Part shown: piece after piece, positions 44,082 to 57,797 of the stretch
Layout: every line of letters begins with the position of its first letter
Numbering within the stretch: position 1 is the first letter of the stretch
Source: Ustulina deusta
Lineage: Eukaryota; Ascomycota; Sordariomycetes; Xylariales; Xylariaceae
NCBI GenBank assembly: GCA_023159155.1
Contig: JAJNNX010000002.1
Span: 868,001-932,000 of the forward strand
Reading direction: 5' to 3'
DNA length: 64,000 bases
Program-made: the position numbers and the translations under genes
Notes under the pieces: model-generated
Seen by the model: the letters and a program-made list of their open reading frames with translations, nothing else
The model's database searches: none
Told to the model about the DNA's origin: nothing

Positions 44082-47000
44082 ATGGACCGCCCCCGAAAAC
44101 GTCAGTATCGCTCTTGGCCCCGCGACCTGCGACCCGCAGCCCGCAGCCCGCAGTCTGCCGTCTCTTCGCACTTTGCACATTGCACTGACCTCCTATTAGG
44201 CGAGCTGCTTTCTCTCAACGAGCGTGCATGGAATGGAGAACTAGGTTTGTGAGGTGGCAACAACCCTAGATCTACCAAGACGCTGACAGTACGGTAGACA
44301 TTTTCCCCCTCGGCCCTGTCTTAGATTCTTCGCTCAAAAAGAATACCGCCTTTATCAAGCGACTGCGCACCGCTGTGTCCTCTGCCACCCAGAATACCTT
44401 CCTGCAAGAGATTCGAACCCTGAGTCTCACCAAATACCTCTCCGAAGTCGTTTCAGCGTGTTATGAGGGCCTATGCAAGCTCAAAACGCCTGGTGAGATC
44501 GATGCCGCTGTGGAGATCGTCAGTGCGCTGCACCAGCGCTTCGGTCCCGCCGAATTCACCGAATACCTCGGATGGCTTCTTGGTAAAGGAATGGCAACAC
44601 CGGACAAAAGCCTTCTGAAGACTCTGGCACCTGAAGTGCGGGAAAAGGAGGAGAAGGATCGCCTAGTTCGCCAACGGGCCCTCCTGCGGGTAGTTACAGA
44701 GCTCTGGATCGTTGGTGTTCTTCGAACCCTCGATGATGTAAAACCTGACGATGCGACTCGCGGTCTGAACGGGAAAAATGCAGAACTCAAGATCAAGACC
44801 GCGAACGCCACGAAGGGTGGCGGTGCCGAACCATTTCCTCTCGAGGTTCTCAAGGACCTACTTGGCCATGATAGAGAACATATGAATCTGCCCCTATTGG
44901 TTATATTTGTCAAGTCATTTAGCTGGGATATCCTGGGTCTCAAACCAGCCGGCGCCGAGGGCCGCAAAACCGTCGAGGCTGACGGTATCGCGAAGCCTCT
45001 TGATAGTGGTACCGAACAAGATGCGGGATCCGACATAATTGACCCTGACGATTCTCCATTTGCGTCTCCGGAGACCCAAGAACGCTTCAAGAATATTCTT
45101 ACCAAGTACTTTGAGGATGTCAAGGCACATCTGGTGAGGGATCAGAAACACATTGTTGCTCAGAAGGGGCGAAATTCAGAAGCCTATGTCAAGTCAGGAG
45201 AGGTATTCGAGGATCGCCAAGCCAATTTTGAGAAGCAACTAAAGGCTCAGGAGCGTTTGGCTTCCAACGCCCAAGTTATTGCCGATATCCTTAGTATGGA
45301 AATGCCTGACCTGAAGGAGGCTGGGGATGGGTTTTCCAGTACCAATGGCTCGATTGGTCTAGTCAAGACTGGAGAATACCTAAGGGGTCAGAGCGAAGGT
45401 GCGGGGATTTGGGAAGATGAAGATGAGCGTCGTTTCTACGAAAATCTAGTTGACCTGAAAGGCAAAGTCCCCGGCATACTTTTAGAGGATGGCAAGAAGA
45501 AGAAGACAGACGTCGACGAAGCGGTTGGCAAAAGGATCGACTCGACAGACAACGCAGATAACGCCAAGACTACTGAAGTGAACGATGACCAGTCCACAGC
45601 CATCACAAACAAAACCATTGGCGCACAAGTGGACGTCCTACTTACTCAGCTACCAGATCTCACAAGCAAAGATGCGACAGACCAGACAGCTATTAATTTC
45701 TGCTTTCTAAACTCTAAGGCATCACGGAATCGACTGATCAAGGGATTGACCGAGGTGCCCAAAGGGCGAACGGACCTTTTACCATATTGGTCGCGTCTTA
45801 TTGCTACTTTGGGTAGATACATGGCTGATATCCCTAAAGGTATTGTCGACTACCTAGACGCGGAATTCCGAAGTCTCCAACGACGAAAGGAGAAAGACTT
45901 CCTTGGTCAAGTTCGGTTGAGCAACATTAGATACCTAGCCGAGTTGACCAAGTTCGGTATTGTGCCTGAACACGTTGTCTTTCATTGCTTGAAGGTCAGC
46001 GTTGATGACTTCTCTCGGATGAACATTGAGATCATCTGCAATCTCCTCGAGAATTGCGGAAGATACCTCCTACGTAATACCGATACTTCACCTCGTATGA
46101 CCACTTTTCTCGAGACTCTTCAACGCAAGAAATCAGTTCAGCATATTGGGCAGCCAGAGCGTATGCTCATCGAGAACGCAATCTACTATGTGGATCCGCC
46201 CGAGAGGGCATCTATCCAGCAAAAGGAACGTACTCCTACAGAGCTCTTCATTCGCAAGCTTATCTATGTGGATATGACGAAGCGGAATTACACGAAGATC
46301 CTGAAGCAGATACGGCGGCTACACTGGGAAGAGCCTGAAGTATGTAACTGTTCCCAGCTATGAGACTTCCTGAGAGTTTGTTATTACTGACACGAAAATT
46401 CTAGGTGGTAGCTATTCTCGCGAAAGTATTCACGAGGCCCGCCAAGGTTAAGTACGGCAGCATCCATATTCTCGCGATCCTCCTTAGTGCTATATACCGA
46501 TATCACCCGAACTTTGCACTCATGGTCATCGATAATGTTCTTGACGCTGTGACGTTTGGACTAGAACAAAACGAGTTCAGGTACAACCAGAGACGTATCG
46601 CCGAAATCAAGTATCTCGGTGAGCTCTACAACTATAGAATGCTGGAGCACCCCGTAATATTCGAGATCGTGTATAAGATTCTGACTTATGGTCACGGTAG
46701 GTTCATTCCCATTCACAAGTGAATAAAAAACTGATTGAAAATAGGTGGGCCACCAGTTCCTGGTCGTCTGAACCCTTTTGACATGCCCGACGACTTCTTT
46801 CGCATTCGCCTCGTCTCGACAATGCTCGAGACATGCGGCATGTTCTTCAACAGAGGCGCTGCAGGCAAAAAACTTGACTATTTCCTTTCGTTTCTTCAGG
46901 TTCGTTCATTACATGACTAGACGGCGGCACATCTTTAACAGGGTTACAGTATTATATACATACGAAGAACCCTCTGCCAATGGACATAGAATTTATCGTC

Positions 47001-48192
47001 CAAGATACATTTGTTCTTACAAGACCACAATGGAAGCTAGCTACTAATCTAGAAGAGGCAACGAAAGCGCTCCAGCTGGCAATCGCACAAGACCAAAAAA
47101 GTTCTGGAATCGATAAGAGTACAGAGCAAGATGACGCATCCATCCGCTCATCTTCCGACGATGACGGAATAGAAGGCGATGGTGAACTTGGCGATCCCGA
47201 GGCTGAGAGTGAGAGAGATTCAGAACTTGGTGGGGATGATGAAGATGGTGAAGCTGATGACGACGGTGAAGTGAGTTTCCCTTGCAGCCGTTGTGGCCAA
47301 GTGCATTAATTAATTACTATAGTACCCTGATGACCGGCGTGACCAGTCCCAGTCTAATAGGGACTCGGAATCGGAAGAAGAAGCAATTGTGGTAACAAAG
47401 AAAGTCGAAGAGTTTGACCCTGAGGCTGAGGCTGAGTTTGACCGTGAGTTCGCGAAAATGATGGCTGAGAGCTTAGAATCTCGAAAGTTTGACCGCAAGC
47501 CATTGTTTGATGTACCGTTGCCGCTTCGCTCAAAAGCCCGCGACCCTTCGGTGAATACGGATTCGGAAGAGCAAAATAGGGATGGTGCCAGCACAATGGC
47601 TTTCTCTCTCCTTACAAAGAAAGGCAATAGGCAACAAGTAAGTAATGTGGACATACCTATCGTTGACTATCGCTAATGAACACAGACTCGCAACGTGGTG
47701 CTCCCCTCCGATTCAACATTCGCAGTCGCAATGAAGAATCAGCAGCTGGCTGAGCGCGAGGAGCAGCAGCGCATCAAGAACCTAGTTCTCAATTACGATC
47801 TTCGCGAGAATGAAGACCTAGATGGTGATACTCTCCTGTCACCCCTTAAACCCAACCCAAATATTCACAGATCAAATGATTCAGGCCACGAGAAACCTCC
47901 TTCCTATCACACCAACCGGGGTGAGAAACTCAACAGAGACCGCGGCGGACAGCGGATTCGCAGACTCCAATTGAGCGACGTTGACTGGTATGCACGCACC
48001 CACAAAAACAATGATAAGAGAAATGGCGAAATGCAGCATGACGCCGTAGTGAAGGTCGTGTCTGCTAGGGACCCGTGTGATAGCAAGGAATCTGTCTGGA
48101 GCCCACTGGAGCCAAAAATGCCAGACAAGCGTCAAAAGCATGCAGATTCTAGACGATGTCCACGAAATCAGCCCCGCAGTTTCAATGGCTGA
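44082..48192 (+). CDS. upf2: nonsense-mediated mRNA decay factor Upf2 (Nmd2)
   Basis: Scaffold that bridges Upf1 and Upf3 in nonsense-mediated decay, cytoplasmic. Eight exons: 44082-44100, 44200-44244, 44298-46339, 46405-46696, 46745-46899, 46950-47270, 47323-47637 and 47686-48192. They total 3696 nt (1231 aa) with all phases matching. The short first exons give MDRPRKR and LNERAWNGELDIFPLGPVLD, which connect to the conserved KKNTAFIKRLRTA. Three MIF4G-like helical domains follow; clear blocks are KYLSEVVSACYEGLCKLK, RFGPAEFTEYLGWLLGKG, FLGQVRLSNIRYLAELTKFG and IRLVSTMLETCGMFFNRG. A strongly acidic Asp/Glu/Ser segment in exons 6-7 precedes the C-terminal Upf1-binding region (FAVAMKNQQLAEREEQQRIKNLVLNYD). 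An Arg/Lys-rich tail ends the protein. Confidence 0.95.
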
Positions 48193-51100
48193 GCAATATT
48201 AAATTACGGGAAGCGAGCTGACATCTAAACTCTTCACATCACTTAGGACCTGAAGGCCGATACATTGGTAGTTGAGGAACATATGAAACTTTACGAGCCG
48301 ACTCGGACAGACACCAGTATCGCATGAGTCGCTCTGTACACTCCGCACTCACGTCCATGGAACGCCAAGTTCTTCGAGTTCGCAGTCGCAGATCCCTTGG
48401 GCATGTAAGAGCTACGTGACAGCCACTCATGAAGACAGTTCGCCGAGGTACCGCCGTGGGGGGCCACAGATTGCATCGCATTCCTTATGACATCTACATC
48501 TGGTGTGAAGCCAGAAGGTCTTCCAAGACCAACTCACCTCGGGGTCCTTGTTGTTGTACGGTATTCCCTACCAACACGATGAAAGGTAGCGGAGGTTAGT
48601 AGATACTGAGTCGCTAAACATCACGCTCAAGTCGCAGCAATGAATACGGAAATCTAGAGGGGTTGGCAGAGGCTAAACCGCCGATATTTTCTAGCTGCGC
48701 AAGTCGCTACGTTTTCGGTGACTTGTTGGGATGGGTTTCGCTAGTACGACTAAATAGGTACATGTCGCGCGATGGTTAGTCTGTTCAGCGCAGTCGAGGT
48801 CGCTTCATGGCCTCGATCAAGTTGGTGCGTTGCTTTTCACGTCAGATTAGGCCGTTAGCTTAGAAATCGTTCGTTTTACGAGCCAAGCCAATTATGTGAT
48901 CAGTGATGGAATACCGTGACGATATAATATCCCCTTCCTAACACCTGCGTAAGTAATGCTAGCAGGGATACTTGACGCAGGCCCCTACCTGCTTCTTAAG
49001 CCCTTTAGAAAGGTTCAATACACGTATAGATATGATGTCTTGCTTACGGCCAGTTCTAGGCACCTCTCGCCAATGTGTAGCAAGGGGGGATGGAATCGGG
49101 GAACAAAAGCACTTTTCTTCCGGCTGGATTATTGGGTGGGGGGATCGGGACGAGAATCCTCGTTGGGAGGTTTTAGTTGGAGACACCCAACCTAAGGTAT
49201 TCTTCGAAGCGGCGCCAGCGTCCCTCTTAAGGCCTTAAAGAGATTGATCGGGTGACATTGACGATAGACAGCGAATCTTACGAGCGGCGTGCCACCAGTC
49301 GGGTAAACGGTTATTATATTTGGTTAGGCGCTGAAGATTAACGTCGCCTTATTCGGGTGCCGAAATGTAACTCTACCGTGGGTTTTATTGCTTCTCCTTG
49401 CTGCAATGCCACCTCGTCGCTGACACACGCATGCTTTACATATACAGTAATGGTGTGCGAGGATCTACTTATAGGTAGACACCTCACGGTAGGGGTTCAA
49501 CGTTAAGCGAGACAGGGAAGGTGGCATCGTTCTTGCATATATATATACTTAGTAGGGATATATATATGTATGTGTGTGTGTACGGGAAAACAGGCAGTAT
49601 GACGAGAGCTCATTTGCGTCTAAATTGTAGAGATGTTGTTTTGTTCCCATCCCGATTTTGGGCCGCGTCATGACCTCGGAAACGATGCGAATCTACTTGC
49701 GCTATCTACCTACTTAAGTAGGTAATAGGCTGTGAAGAGGTCCGGCCATGTCTCCCGGCCTCTACTAGTGTAAGACGCCGGAACAGCCGAACCTACCTGT
49801 GAGCGCCCGGCGTTCCACCGCCTAGCGCCAGGAACCGGTCTTGGCGGCAGCTAGCGCCTGAAGCATCCGCCAATTTATGACAACGCAATATCGATTCGTG
49901 ATTCCCGACCCCAATTCCGCCCCAATTGGCCTTCAGCTGTCCAGGTTCGCTGCTCCCCAATACGACCTACATAAGGCGCTCATAAAGGACTTTTCCCCAG
50001 AGCTATCGTTCAAGCCATTGTCAGCCTTGGACTTCTCATGGAATAGGTAGCTCATACTAGTAGCTAGACTGACTACCTAACTAGTCTTAGCCTTACCGAT
50101 AAAACCCGCCAACGCATGCTGCCGCTCAGACCTCTCTCAAGAATCGGGATACCCATGGGGTTGTGAATGTTTACTCCATCGATAGTACCTATGACGCGAT
50201 TGGAGGCCATAAGGGCCAGGCCATGTCCCAGCAGTCACGCTATTGGTTCGATTAATTGTAGCTGCGATGCTGCCATATCCCGCATTGGCCGGTAACGGTG
50301 TGCCTTCATGATCAGATGCGGGTCACAACGCAAAACATCGGGGTGCAGGTAAATACCTGACCCAAGTGAGTGAGTGCCGAGGGTGGCAGCAATTGCAAGT
50401 TCCAGGCCACTTGTCTCTTGTTCGCACAAGCCAGCTTCATTTATTTATTAGATGTGGTCCTCCAGTTACGTACTTGGGAGTCGGTAGTAGGTTTGTTCAG
50501 TCACCATTCACCAACTCACAGTTGGCTTCGAGAGCAGCAAACAACACCTGCAGGAATACGTCCTAAAAGGGCTGTCTAAAATTCCACCCACCTACCAATC
50601 GCAATGTCGGCGCCACAAGACGTTACGCTATAAAACGTTACAGGACCTTCTGAAGTGTAGGTACGGTACGGCAGGATGGGAGACAGGCAGGGTGCATTTT
50701 AGTACTAAATACGTTTACGAGTCTCGTTTGCATTACATAAATGCATTTTTATTTTAATTCTATCCTCTACCTACTGTCATTCGGCAGCTCTGCAAACAAA
50801 CAGCGTAGACATACAAATAGGTAGTACATCATACATAATGTATACATAGTGCACCGCATAGGCTGAATGAAGAGCCTACCGTGTACGGAGGTAGGTACCT
50901 ACGCATCTGCACCAGGGCTACGAGTGACGTATAGGAAGTAGGCACATCCGTCCTCCATTGGTAACTGCATACGAAGAGCAACTAGGCTGTGGGCACTGGG
51001 TACTGCGTTTGTTTGCAACATCGTCGTTCTCGGTAGAGACAACACTGCTACCTGCGTACTGTACATACTTGCCCAGGATCCACGATGCCGCCACCAAGGT

Positions 51101-52158
51101 GTCGGGTTACTCTGCATCTGAAACAGAATATGCCCGTATCTTGACGCCGATACGGTCTTCTGGCTTCGTTTCCAAATACATACGGTCCTTTGAATCTGGG
51201 CGCTGGGCCTCGCCATCCAGCTCTCATGTTGTGGTCCCCGTCGATGCAACGCATCTGCAGCTCGTCCCCGTGAATGTCACGTATTCATCCGCAAGATCCA
51301 GATCTTCAAGGCCTAGACAATCACGGAAAAATCGCTTTCTCCGGGCGAGATCTTCTTCATTTACCGGGAATCTTCAGCTCAGCTACCCGGCCCATCGTTT
51401 TCTCTGGCTGTCGTCTTTTAACCACGCGGCATCGCTGCCTCCCTCCCTCGTTCCATCCTTGCCTCCATCCCCGTATTCTCTTCTCCACGGCAAGGTCCCT
51501 CTCCCCGTCCTCATTCGCTGACTGTCTGTGCCACTACTTTTGATCTTTTCTTGATTCTTTTCTGCGGCGCTAACCTAGTCGAAGCTTCTCCTTTGTGCAT
51601 CGACATATGCTCGAATAACTTCAGATTCATCCCGACCCGCAAAGGCGTCGACTCTCTCGTTCGATCGACCTGGTACTTCTCGCTGATCTCAGAGAGCGGG
51701 ATTAACAGGCATCCTGTTCCTACTTACTTTTCGTTTACGAGCATTGTGATACCTTGCCCCAGCGACTCGCACGGTCGGCGCCTCTGACTGGCTACACCAC
51801 ATTCACTTCTACCCTCTGTTCCGACCCCCCGGGAGCGCCCAACTGGTACAAACTCGCGCCGAAGACTTTTCCCGAAAACGTGGACGACTTTCTTTCGCCC
51901 ATAGCGTGGAGCAGTAATCGGCACCGCCTGGTCGTGGCTAATCTACAAGTAGCCGCCAAGCGCATCCACGAGGCCGTCACTTTACACAAGCGTTCCCGTT
52001 CTCTTTGAAGCCTCACGGATGCCTGCATAAAAGACACTGGCTCCCGCTGAGCTCTGACGTGGGAATTACTTTCAAGCGGAAGTTCTCATCTTTGCCCGTT
52101 TGTCTACTCTTCCACCTTCAGCCATCGTCGTACTCCGCGCATAATATTCTTCGTCAAA
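48193..52158. other. large intergenic region, no gene seen
   Basis: Nearly 4 kb without a supported gene. It contains TA/TG dinucleotide runs at about 49536-49585 and TAGGTA motifs at about 49700 and 50890. From about 51400 it is pyrimidine-rich (CT-rich, typical of a fungal promoter and leader) in front of the glycosyltransferase gene. Open frames at 50958-51521 and 51754-52008 show Ser/Leu/Pro composition of CT-rich DNA and are not called. Confidence 0.55.
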
Positions 52159-54732
52159 ATGCAGCAGTACACAGCTGCCGAGTGGCCAGTCCACGAGGTA
52201 TGGATTGATTGTGTCCATTCAACTGGTTATATTAACGTGAGCTATGCTGATAGCCTGCACAGATTATTTACACCGCTATTATTGGCGTTATTATGCTGGC
52301 GGCCCTGTTGGAGTGGTTCTTATGGATAGCTGCATTCTTGTACTGCCTGTACAAAGTCTTCAGAAAGGCAGAACACTGGACTATTAGAGTTCTGGCCGTC
52401 ATCATAGCAGTCCTATTCCTCGCCTTTCGGTACGCCAACAAATAATTCCATTGTCCATCAAGGCCGTGGCTGACATTTAGGAAGACTCATCTTTTTGCCC
52501 ATTATGATCGTCACGCTACCGCTCCCGACAGAGATCACGCGATATTTCCCGTCTCAGGTGGTCAGTGTCTTGCAATGGTTTGCATTCTGGAGCTTCGCTG
52601 GGCTTTTGATCATCCCTTGGCTTTTCTGCATTTATCAGGTAGTCACCAACCAGCTTGGGCGAACGAAACGAATCAAGCAAGTTCTAGACGAAGTTTCCGC
52701 GCCAAAAGTCGTCATCGTCATGCCCTGCTACAAGGAAGAGCCTGAGGTCCTCGTCACCGCCATCAATTCCGTCGTTGACTGCGATTACCCCCCCTCATGC
52801 ATTCACGTGTTCCTTTCGTTTGACGGAGATCAGGAGGACGAACTATACCTAAACACCATCGAGAAGCTTGGCGTGCCCTTGACCCTGGAATCGTACCCTA
52901 AGAGCATTGATGTCACTTACAAAGCGGCTCGCATCACCGTCTCTCGATTTCCACACGGAGGAAAGCGTCACTGTCAAAAGTCCACGTTCAAACTCATCGA
53001 CAAGGTATACAAGGAATATCTCAAGAGAAACGACAACCTGTTTATTCTCTTCATCGATTCTGATTGCATACTAGACAGAGTATGCTTGCAGAATTTTGTT
53101 TATGACATGGAACTAAGCCCTGGCAATCGCAGAGACATGCTCGCTATGACAGGTGTCATCACTTCGACTACGAAGAAACATAGCCTTATCACTCTCCTTC
53201 AGGATATGGAATACGTCCATGGACAGTTATTCGAGCGCACTGTCGAGTCGGGATGTGGTGCCGTCACCTGCTTACCGGGGGCTTTGACAATGCTGCGATT
53301 CTCTGCATTCCGTAGAATGGCCAAATATTACTTTGCCGACAAGGCTGAGGAATGTGAGGATCTATTTGATTTCGCGAAGAGTCACCTAGGTGAGGATCGA
53401 TGGTTGACACATCTCTTTATGATTGGCGCCAAAAAGCGGTACCAGATTCAGATGTGTACATCCGCATTTTGTAAAACCGAAGCGGTACAGACTGTGAGAT
53501 CGCTGATTAAGCAACGGCGAAGGTGGTTCCTTGGATTCATCACAAACGAAGTGTGCATGTTGACGGATTGGCGCCTCTGGAAGCGATACCCGATATTGTT
53601 GATTGTCCGATTCGCGCAAAACACTATTCGGACCACGGCGTTGCTCTTCTTTATACTGGTCCTGTCCCTCGTGACAACGACTATGAGAATCGATCAACTT
53701 CCTGTTGGATTTATCGGGGTCTCGCTTGGACTAAACTGGCTGCTCATGATCTACTTTGGCTGGAAGCTGAAGCGATTCAAGCTCACGCTCTACCCGGTCA
53801 TGTTTGTCCTAAACCCCTTTTTCAACTGGTATTACATGGTGTATGGAATCTTTACAGCTGGCCAGAGAACCTGGGGTGGACCGCGTGCTGATGCAGCTAC
53901 TGCCAATCAGGACACGACACCACAACAAGCCATCGAACAAGCGGAGAATACTGGAGATGATCTCAATATCGTGCCGGAGACATTCATACCCGCCACGGAG
54001 ATACAAAGGGGCAATAGTTTGAAGGAGAAGGGGGTTGGTATTGCGAGGATCAAGAGCAACAAGAGCACACTGCTGCCACCCGAGAAGATCGAGGGCAGGT
54101 TTGCCGCACCAGAGAAGAAAACCGACGGCTTTTATGTCCACGAGGAAGATTCAAGATACAGCTTTAACACACTGGGCGAATCCAGTTATGGCATGAAAAG
54201 CCGCCTCGCACTACAACATCGCGATTCTTGGGAGAGCTTTCTGACCACGGGTAATAACTCCGTATACCTCCCTAGGCGAGTAGAGAGCATTATGGGCGAT
54301 GAGGACCGCAAGAAGTACGAGTTGGCACAGGCGAATCAGTACAACCATTTCATGGAGAACTCGAAGAAATACGCCATCCCACCACCTGGTCAGGTGTATG
54401 AAATTGGGGACATCGACATGGGAAAAGCCGAGTGGGACGTCGGCAAGGGAGCCACAACAGCCGATGCTGAACAATCCCAACATCGCCGGAGACCTCGCAG
54501 TAATGACAGTAGCATCAGTTCTCACTCGTCTCGGGCGCGCTCGCCGGGTCCAGCCACGCCGCCTATCTCGCGTGGTCACTCATCGCGCTCAGCAAGGCAG
54601 AGTGGTGGCTTGCAGGGTAGTGGCAATGAGAGGAGAACTGGTCGGAGCCCGCTTGCGTTGGGAGATTGGACGCGTGAGGCAGACGAACTGGAGACGGGCA
54701 ACACTGTTGTGCCAGGAACCAGGAAAAGCTAA
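52159..54732 (+). CDS. type 2 glycosyltransferase, membrane protein (chitin/hyaluronan synthase-like)
   Basis: Processive GT2-family membrane enzyme; orthologues in filamentous plant pathogens (GT2) are needed for hyphal growth on surfaces and for cell-wall structure. The product polymer is not known. Three exons: 52159-52197, 52263-52429 and 52485-54732, giving 817 aa. The third exon uses the AAG acceptor four bases after a TAG, the only one that keeps frame (FLAFR then LIFLPIMIV). Membrane helices: two in about residues 14-80, one at about 95-120, and three after the catalytic domain. Catalytic signatures are FLSFDGDQEDE, FILFIDSDCILD, VTCLPGALTMLR, GEDRWLTHL and the QRRRW box in KQRRRWFLGF. 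The C-terminal 250 residues are polar and Ser/Arg-rich, probably cytoplasmic and regulated. Confidence 0.92.
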
Positions 54733-56097
54733 CGGGAGGCAGTCGTCTCCGTGATTCATGCAGGCGGCTAGGTTGCAGTGGACAGAGAAGAATAGATTTA
54801 TGACATATTTGAATGACAAGGGTGAGGATGGTTGGTTGTTGCATGATAGAATGGCGTTTGTTACCTGTTTTGGGTCAAAAATGGAGCATTTAGAGAGCTG
54901 GGTATCCCCAGACGTGGATCACGTTCATCGCATTCATAATAGCCATGTTATATCAGCCGCATCGCTTGCTTTAGTTAGGTTAGATAACCACATGTATTAT
55001 TTTGGGTTTACTGGCCTCTCCGGCGTCTATTATTGGAAAAGTGGGATGGATTGGTGCCATCGTGTCCCTTGATTCAGCCCAGCGACGCACGGATCAGAAA
55101 TCTTGGGGTCCAGTGCGAGGTGTTGGGAAATGGATGGTTTGCGACATAACTAGTCGAGCAATTCCAGCCAGTCATGGTCATGGGGGCTGGGTACAGCGAA
55201 GCTCGAAAAGCTAACCCGTCCGGACGCGAGAGGGGGCGGTTATTTGTTGTGCGTCGACGGGTTTCACGAAGGGATCAGTCGCGGCGGCCGCTGGAGTTCG
55301 AGTGAGATTTCGACTAACCTACTTTAGGTGCATCCAGGCCCTCCCTGCTGTTGTGGTCGTGATGAGGATGAAGCAAACGGGTAATTTAACCTTACGTATT
55401 TATGGAGATCTGTAAATGTCTTCGGTGCCGAGTGTAGACTACACGTACCTACCCACCTCTCAAGACACCTAAGCAAACTGCAGTACTACATGGTACATGT
55501 GCAAGGTTGAGTAGGCGCTCAATGAATGCTCAGTAGACGTGGTTATTGCGAATTGCGATCTGATGACACTCCGCGTCTGGTGCATGCTGAGGGGCAAACA
55601 GAAGCTATAAGCAGCTACCGGTACTCTGGGGACTGCCATACATGAGCGAGAAGGCCTATAAGGCCTGCCGCGGAGCACGAAGGGCCACTCTTTGATTGGC
55701 GCTTATCGAACGCCGAACACCACTGCCACATTTATCGATTTGGCCAATCTGCTATCATCTATCAGCCGCCGTATCTTCTAAGTACCTAGGTAGGCAATCC
55801 AACACCAACTCCTCAAACCACCTCTCCTGCCTCTACCTCTACCACTACCACCATCTCTACTCTCCCTCTGCTCTGCCTCAACCTTCTCTACATCTGTCTC
55901 CGCCTCTCTCTCCCTCTAAGCTTTTGGCCTTGATCCCATCCTCCACTCAACCTCCCTTCACCACCAAAGCCACCATCCCGTTCCTGCAAACCGGTTTTCG
56001 AAAGCTAGCCCATCACTCCACCATCCGCCGCATCGGGCACATTGATCTCACCGTTGACCCAAGCCACCGAGACTCGGCGCCTCATTTCACCATCTCA
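54733..56097. other. intergenic region between GT2 and the Ran-binding protein gene
   Basis: No gene is supported. 55780-56090 is strongly CT-rich, as expected for the leader of the following gene. An upstream open frame in phase with that gene (from 55696) begins without an ATG and has leader-like composition. Confidence 0.6.
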
Positions 56098-57776
56098 ATG
56101 GCAACATCGCCTAAGCGCAGTCCGACTCCAGAGAGGATTGCCACAGAAGACCCCGATACCGCAGCCGCGCGGAAGGAATTGAGGCAGACCGCTATCTCCG
56201 AGAAGCCTGAACTCTCCGCCATGGCTACAGCCAACACCAACATCGATGCTATACCATCTGACGACGGACCGAGTGTCGGCGAAGTATCTGGCAAGGCCGC
56301 GACTCCAGAGTGGGTGGCTCGCGACGACGCTGCCAAGGAACAAATGGCGTCACCTAAGAAGAAGCGCGCCCACGACGAAGTAGACGAGCCCAAGGATGCA
56401 ACCGCTAGGGCTAACGGCGATGGAGATGTCTCTCCGATTGGTCCTAATGGCAATGCTTCACTAAACCGAACCGATCGCTCTGAGCCTGAAAAGAAACGCG
56501 CTCGCGATATTTCCAGCGAGTTGAAGCCTGACCCCACCACTACTACGGTACAAACCACTACAACCCTCGATTTCTTGGCACACGCTCCAAGCTAACCATC
56601 CCTACACAGACATCTCCCACGTCCAAGGACACTACGATATCTTCTACCGAAAAGAGCGGCAAGTCGACTGCTGACAAGTCCACATCTGACAAGTTGACGG
56701 ACACCCAAGGCGACGAACCCCGGGAAAAGAAGAGCAACAACACCACCGCGTCCGCCTTCAAAAGCTCGGGCATGTCCAATTTCTCCACCCAGGCATCGCC
56801 ATTCTTAAAGGCTGGCGCAAACCAAACGCTGTCTTCGTTTGCCAGCTCCTCTCCTACAAAATCGTTTGCATTGTCGTCCTCCACCAAGTCCATTTTCGAC
56901 GGTGGCAGTAGCTCCTCCAGCGGCGGTACATCCCCTTTCGGCCAAATCGGCGCATCCACAACTTTTGGCAGTAGTACTTTTGGGGGCTTCGGTGGTGGCC
57001 TAGGAGGATCTCGGCTCACCACATTTGGCAAACCTGGCGAATCTCTGAAGAGTAGCAAGCCAGCTAAGCCGTTCGGCGCCCCTGCTAGCGAGAGTGAAGA
57101 TGACGGCGAGGAGGAGGAAGAAGGCAATGCCTCTGACAACGATAAGGACGACGGTGAGAATCAAGATGCCGAAGAAGAAAAAGCTGCAGAGACGGAAGAT
57201 AAGAAGAAGCCAAAGCTCCAGCGAGGTAAGATGATCACCGACCCATCCATAACGCATCGCATATACTGACTTTCACAGTGGCCGTTGATGATGGCGAAGC
57301 GGGCGAAGTCACAATCATCCAAGTACGTGCTCGACTGTACAATCTCGACAGAGTCAGCGCTTCGTGGAAGGAACGTGGCGCCGGAAACCTAAAGATAAAT
57401 GTTCCAGTGGCTTCTGTCCGCATTAGCAAAACCGGGGCACCCGTCGCGGGAACCTTCGATGCTTCTAGTCTCGAGGATGCCGAGTCCAAGGTTGTCCGTT
57501 TGGTTATGCGACAAGACTCCACACATCGTGTAATCCTTAATACCGCTATCATTCCAACTATGAAATTTCAAGAGAAGTCGAATCTCAAGGCCACATACAT
57601 ACTATTTACAGCCATCGAAGACGAGGGCGCGGTCAGCATTCAGATTAAGGTACATGAGCCGTTGTTTTACCTCATCCAGAACCCTTAGTTAACAGTGTTT
57701 ATAGATGAATGCGGCCAGTGCCAAATGCTTCCTCAACGAGGTAGAGAGTCTGCAGCGTCAACTTCAGTCGGTCTAG
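56098..57776 (+). CDS. Ran-binding protein, Yrb2/RanBP3-like, with FG segment
   Basis: Nuclear Ran-binding cofactor for Crm1-dependent protein export. Four exons: 56098-56547, 56610-57225, 57279-57649 and 57705-57776, giving 502 aa in frame. The N-terminal third is Asp/Lys-rich with two basic clusters that look like nuclear localisation signals (PKKKRAHDEV and EKKRARD). The middle has an FG-type low-complexity stretch (SPFGQIG, TFGSSTFGGFGGG). An acidic segment precedes the C-terminal RanBP1-like domain, which starts at VAVDDGEAGEVTIIQVRARLYNLD and continues through WKERGAGNLKINV and RLVMRQDSTHRVILNTAI. This layout matches Yrb2/Hba1 more than Yrb1. Nup2-type nucleoporins also carry this domain, but the protein is shorter with few FG repeats. 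Confidence 0.88.
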
Positions 57777-57797
57777 AGCCCCGCTGGTAAACCTGCT

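Noticed and set aside
44461..45123. 220-codon minus-strand ORF
   Set aside because: It is antisense to a conserved Upf2 exon and has no motif of its own.
50200..50270. GGTTCGATTA resembling a tRNA B box
   Set aside because: No A box at the right distance and no cloverleaf pairing could be found.
50958..51521. 187-codon plus-strand ORF upstream of the glycosyltransferase gene
   Set aside because: Composition reflects CT-rich promoter/leader DNA; no domain and no clear splice sites.
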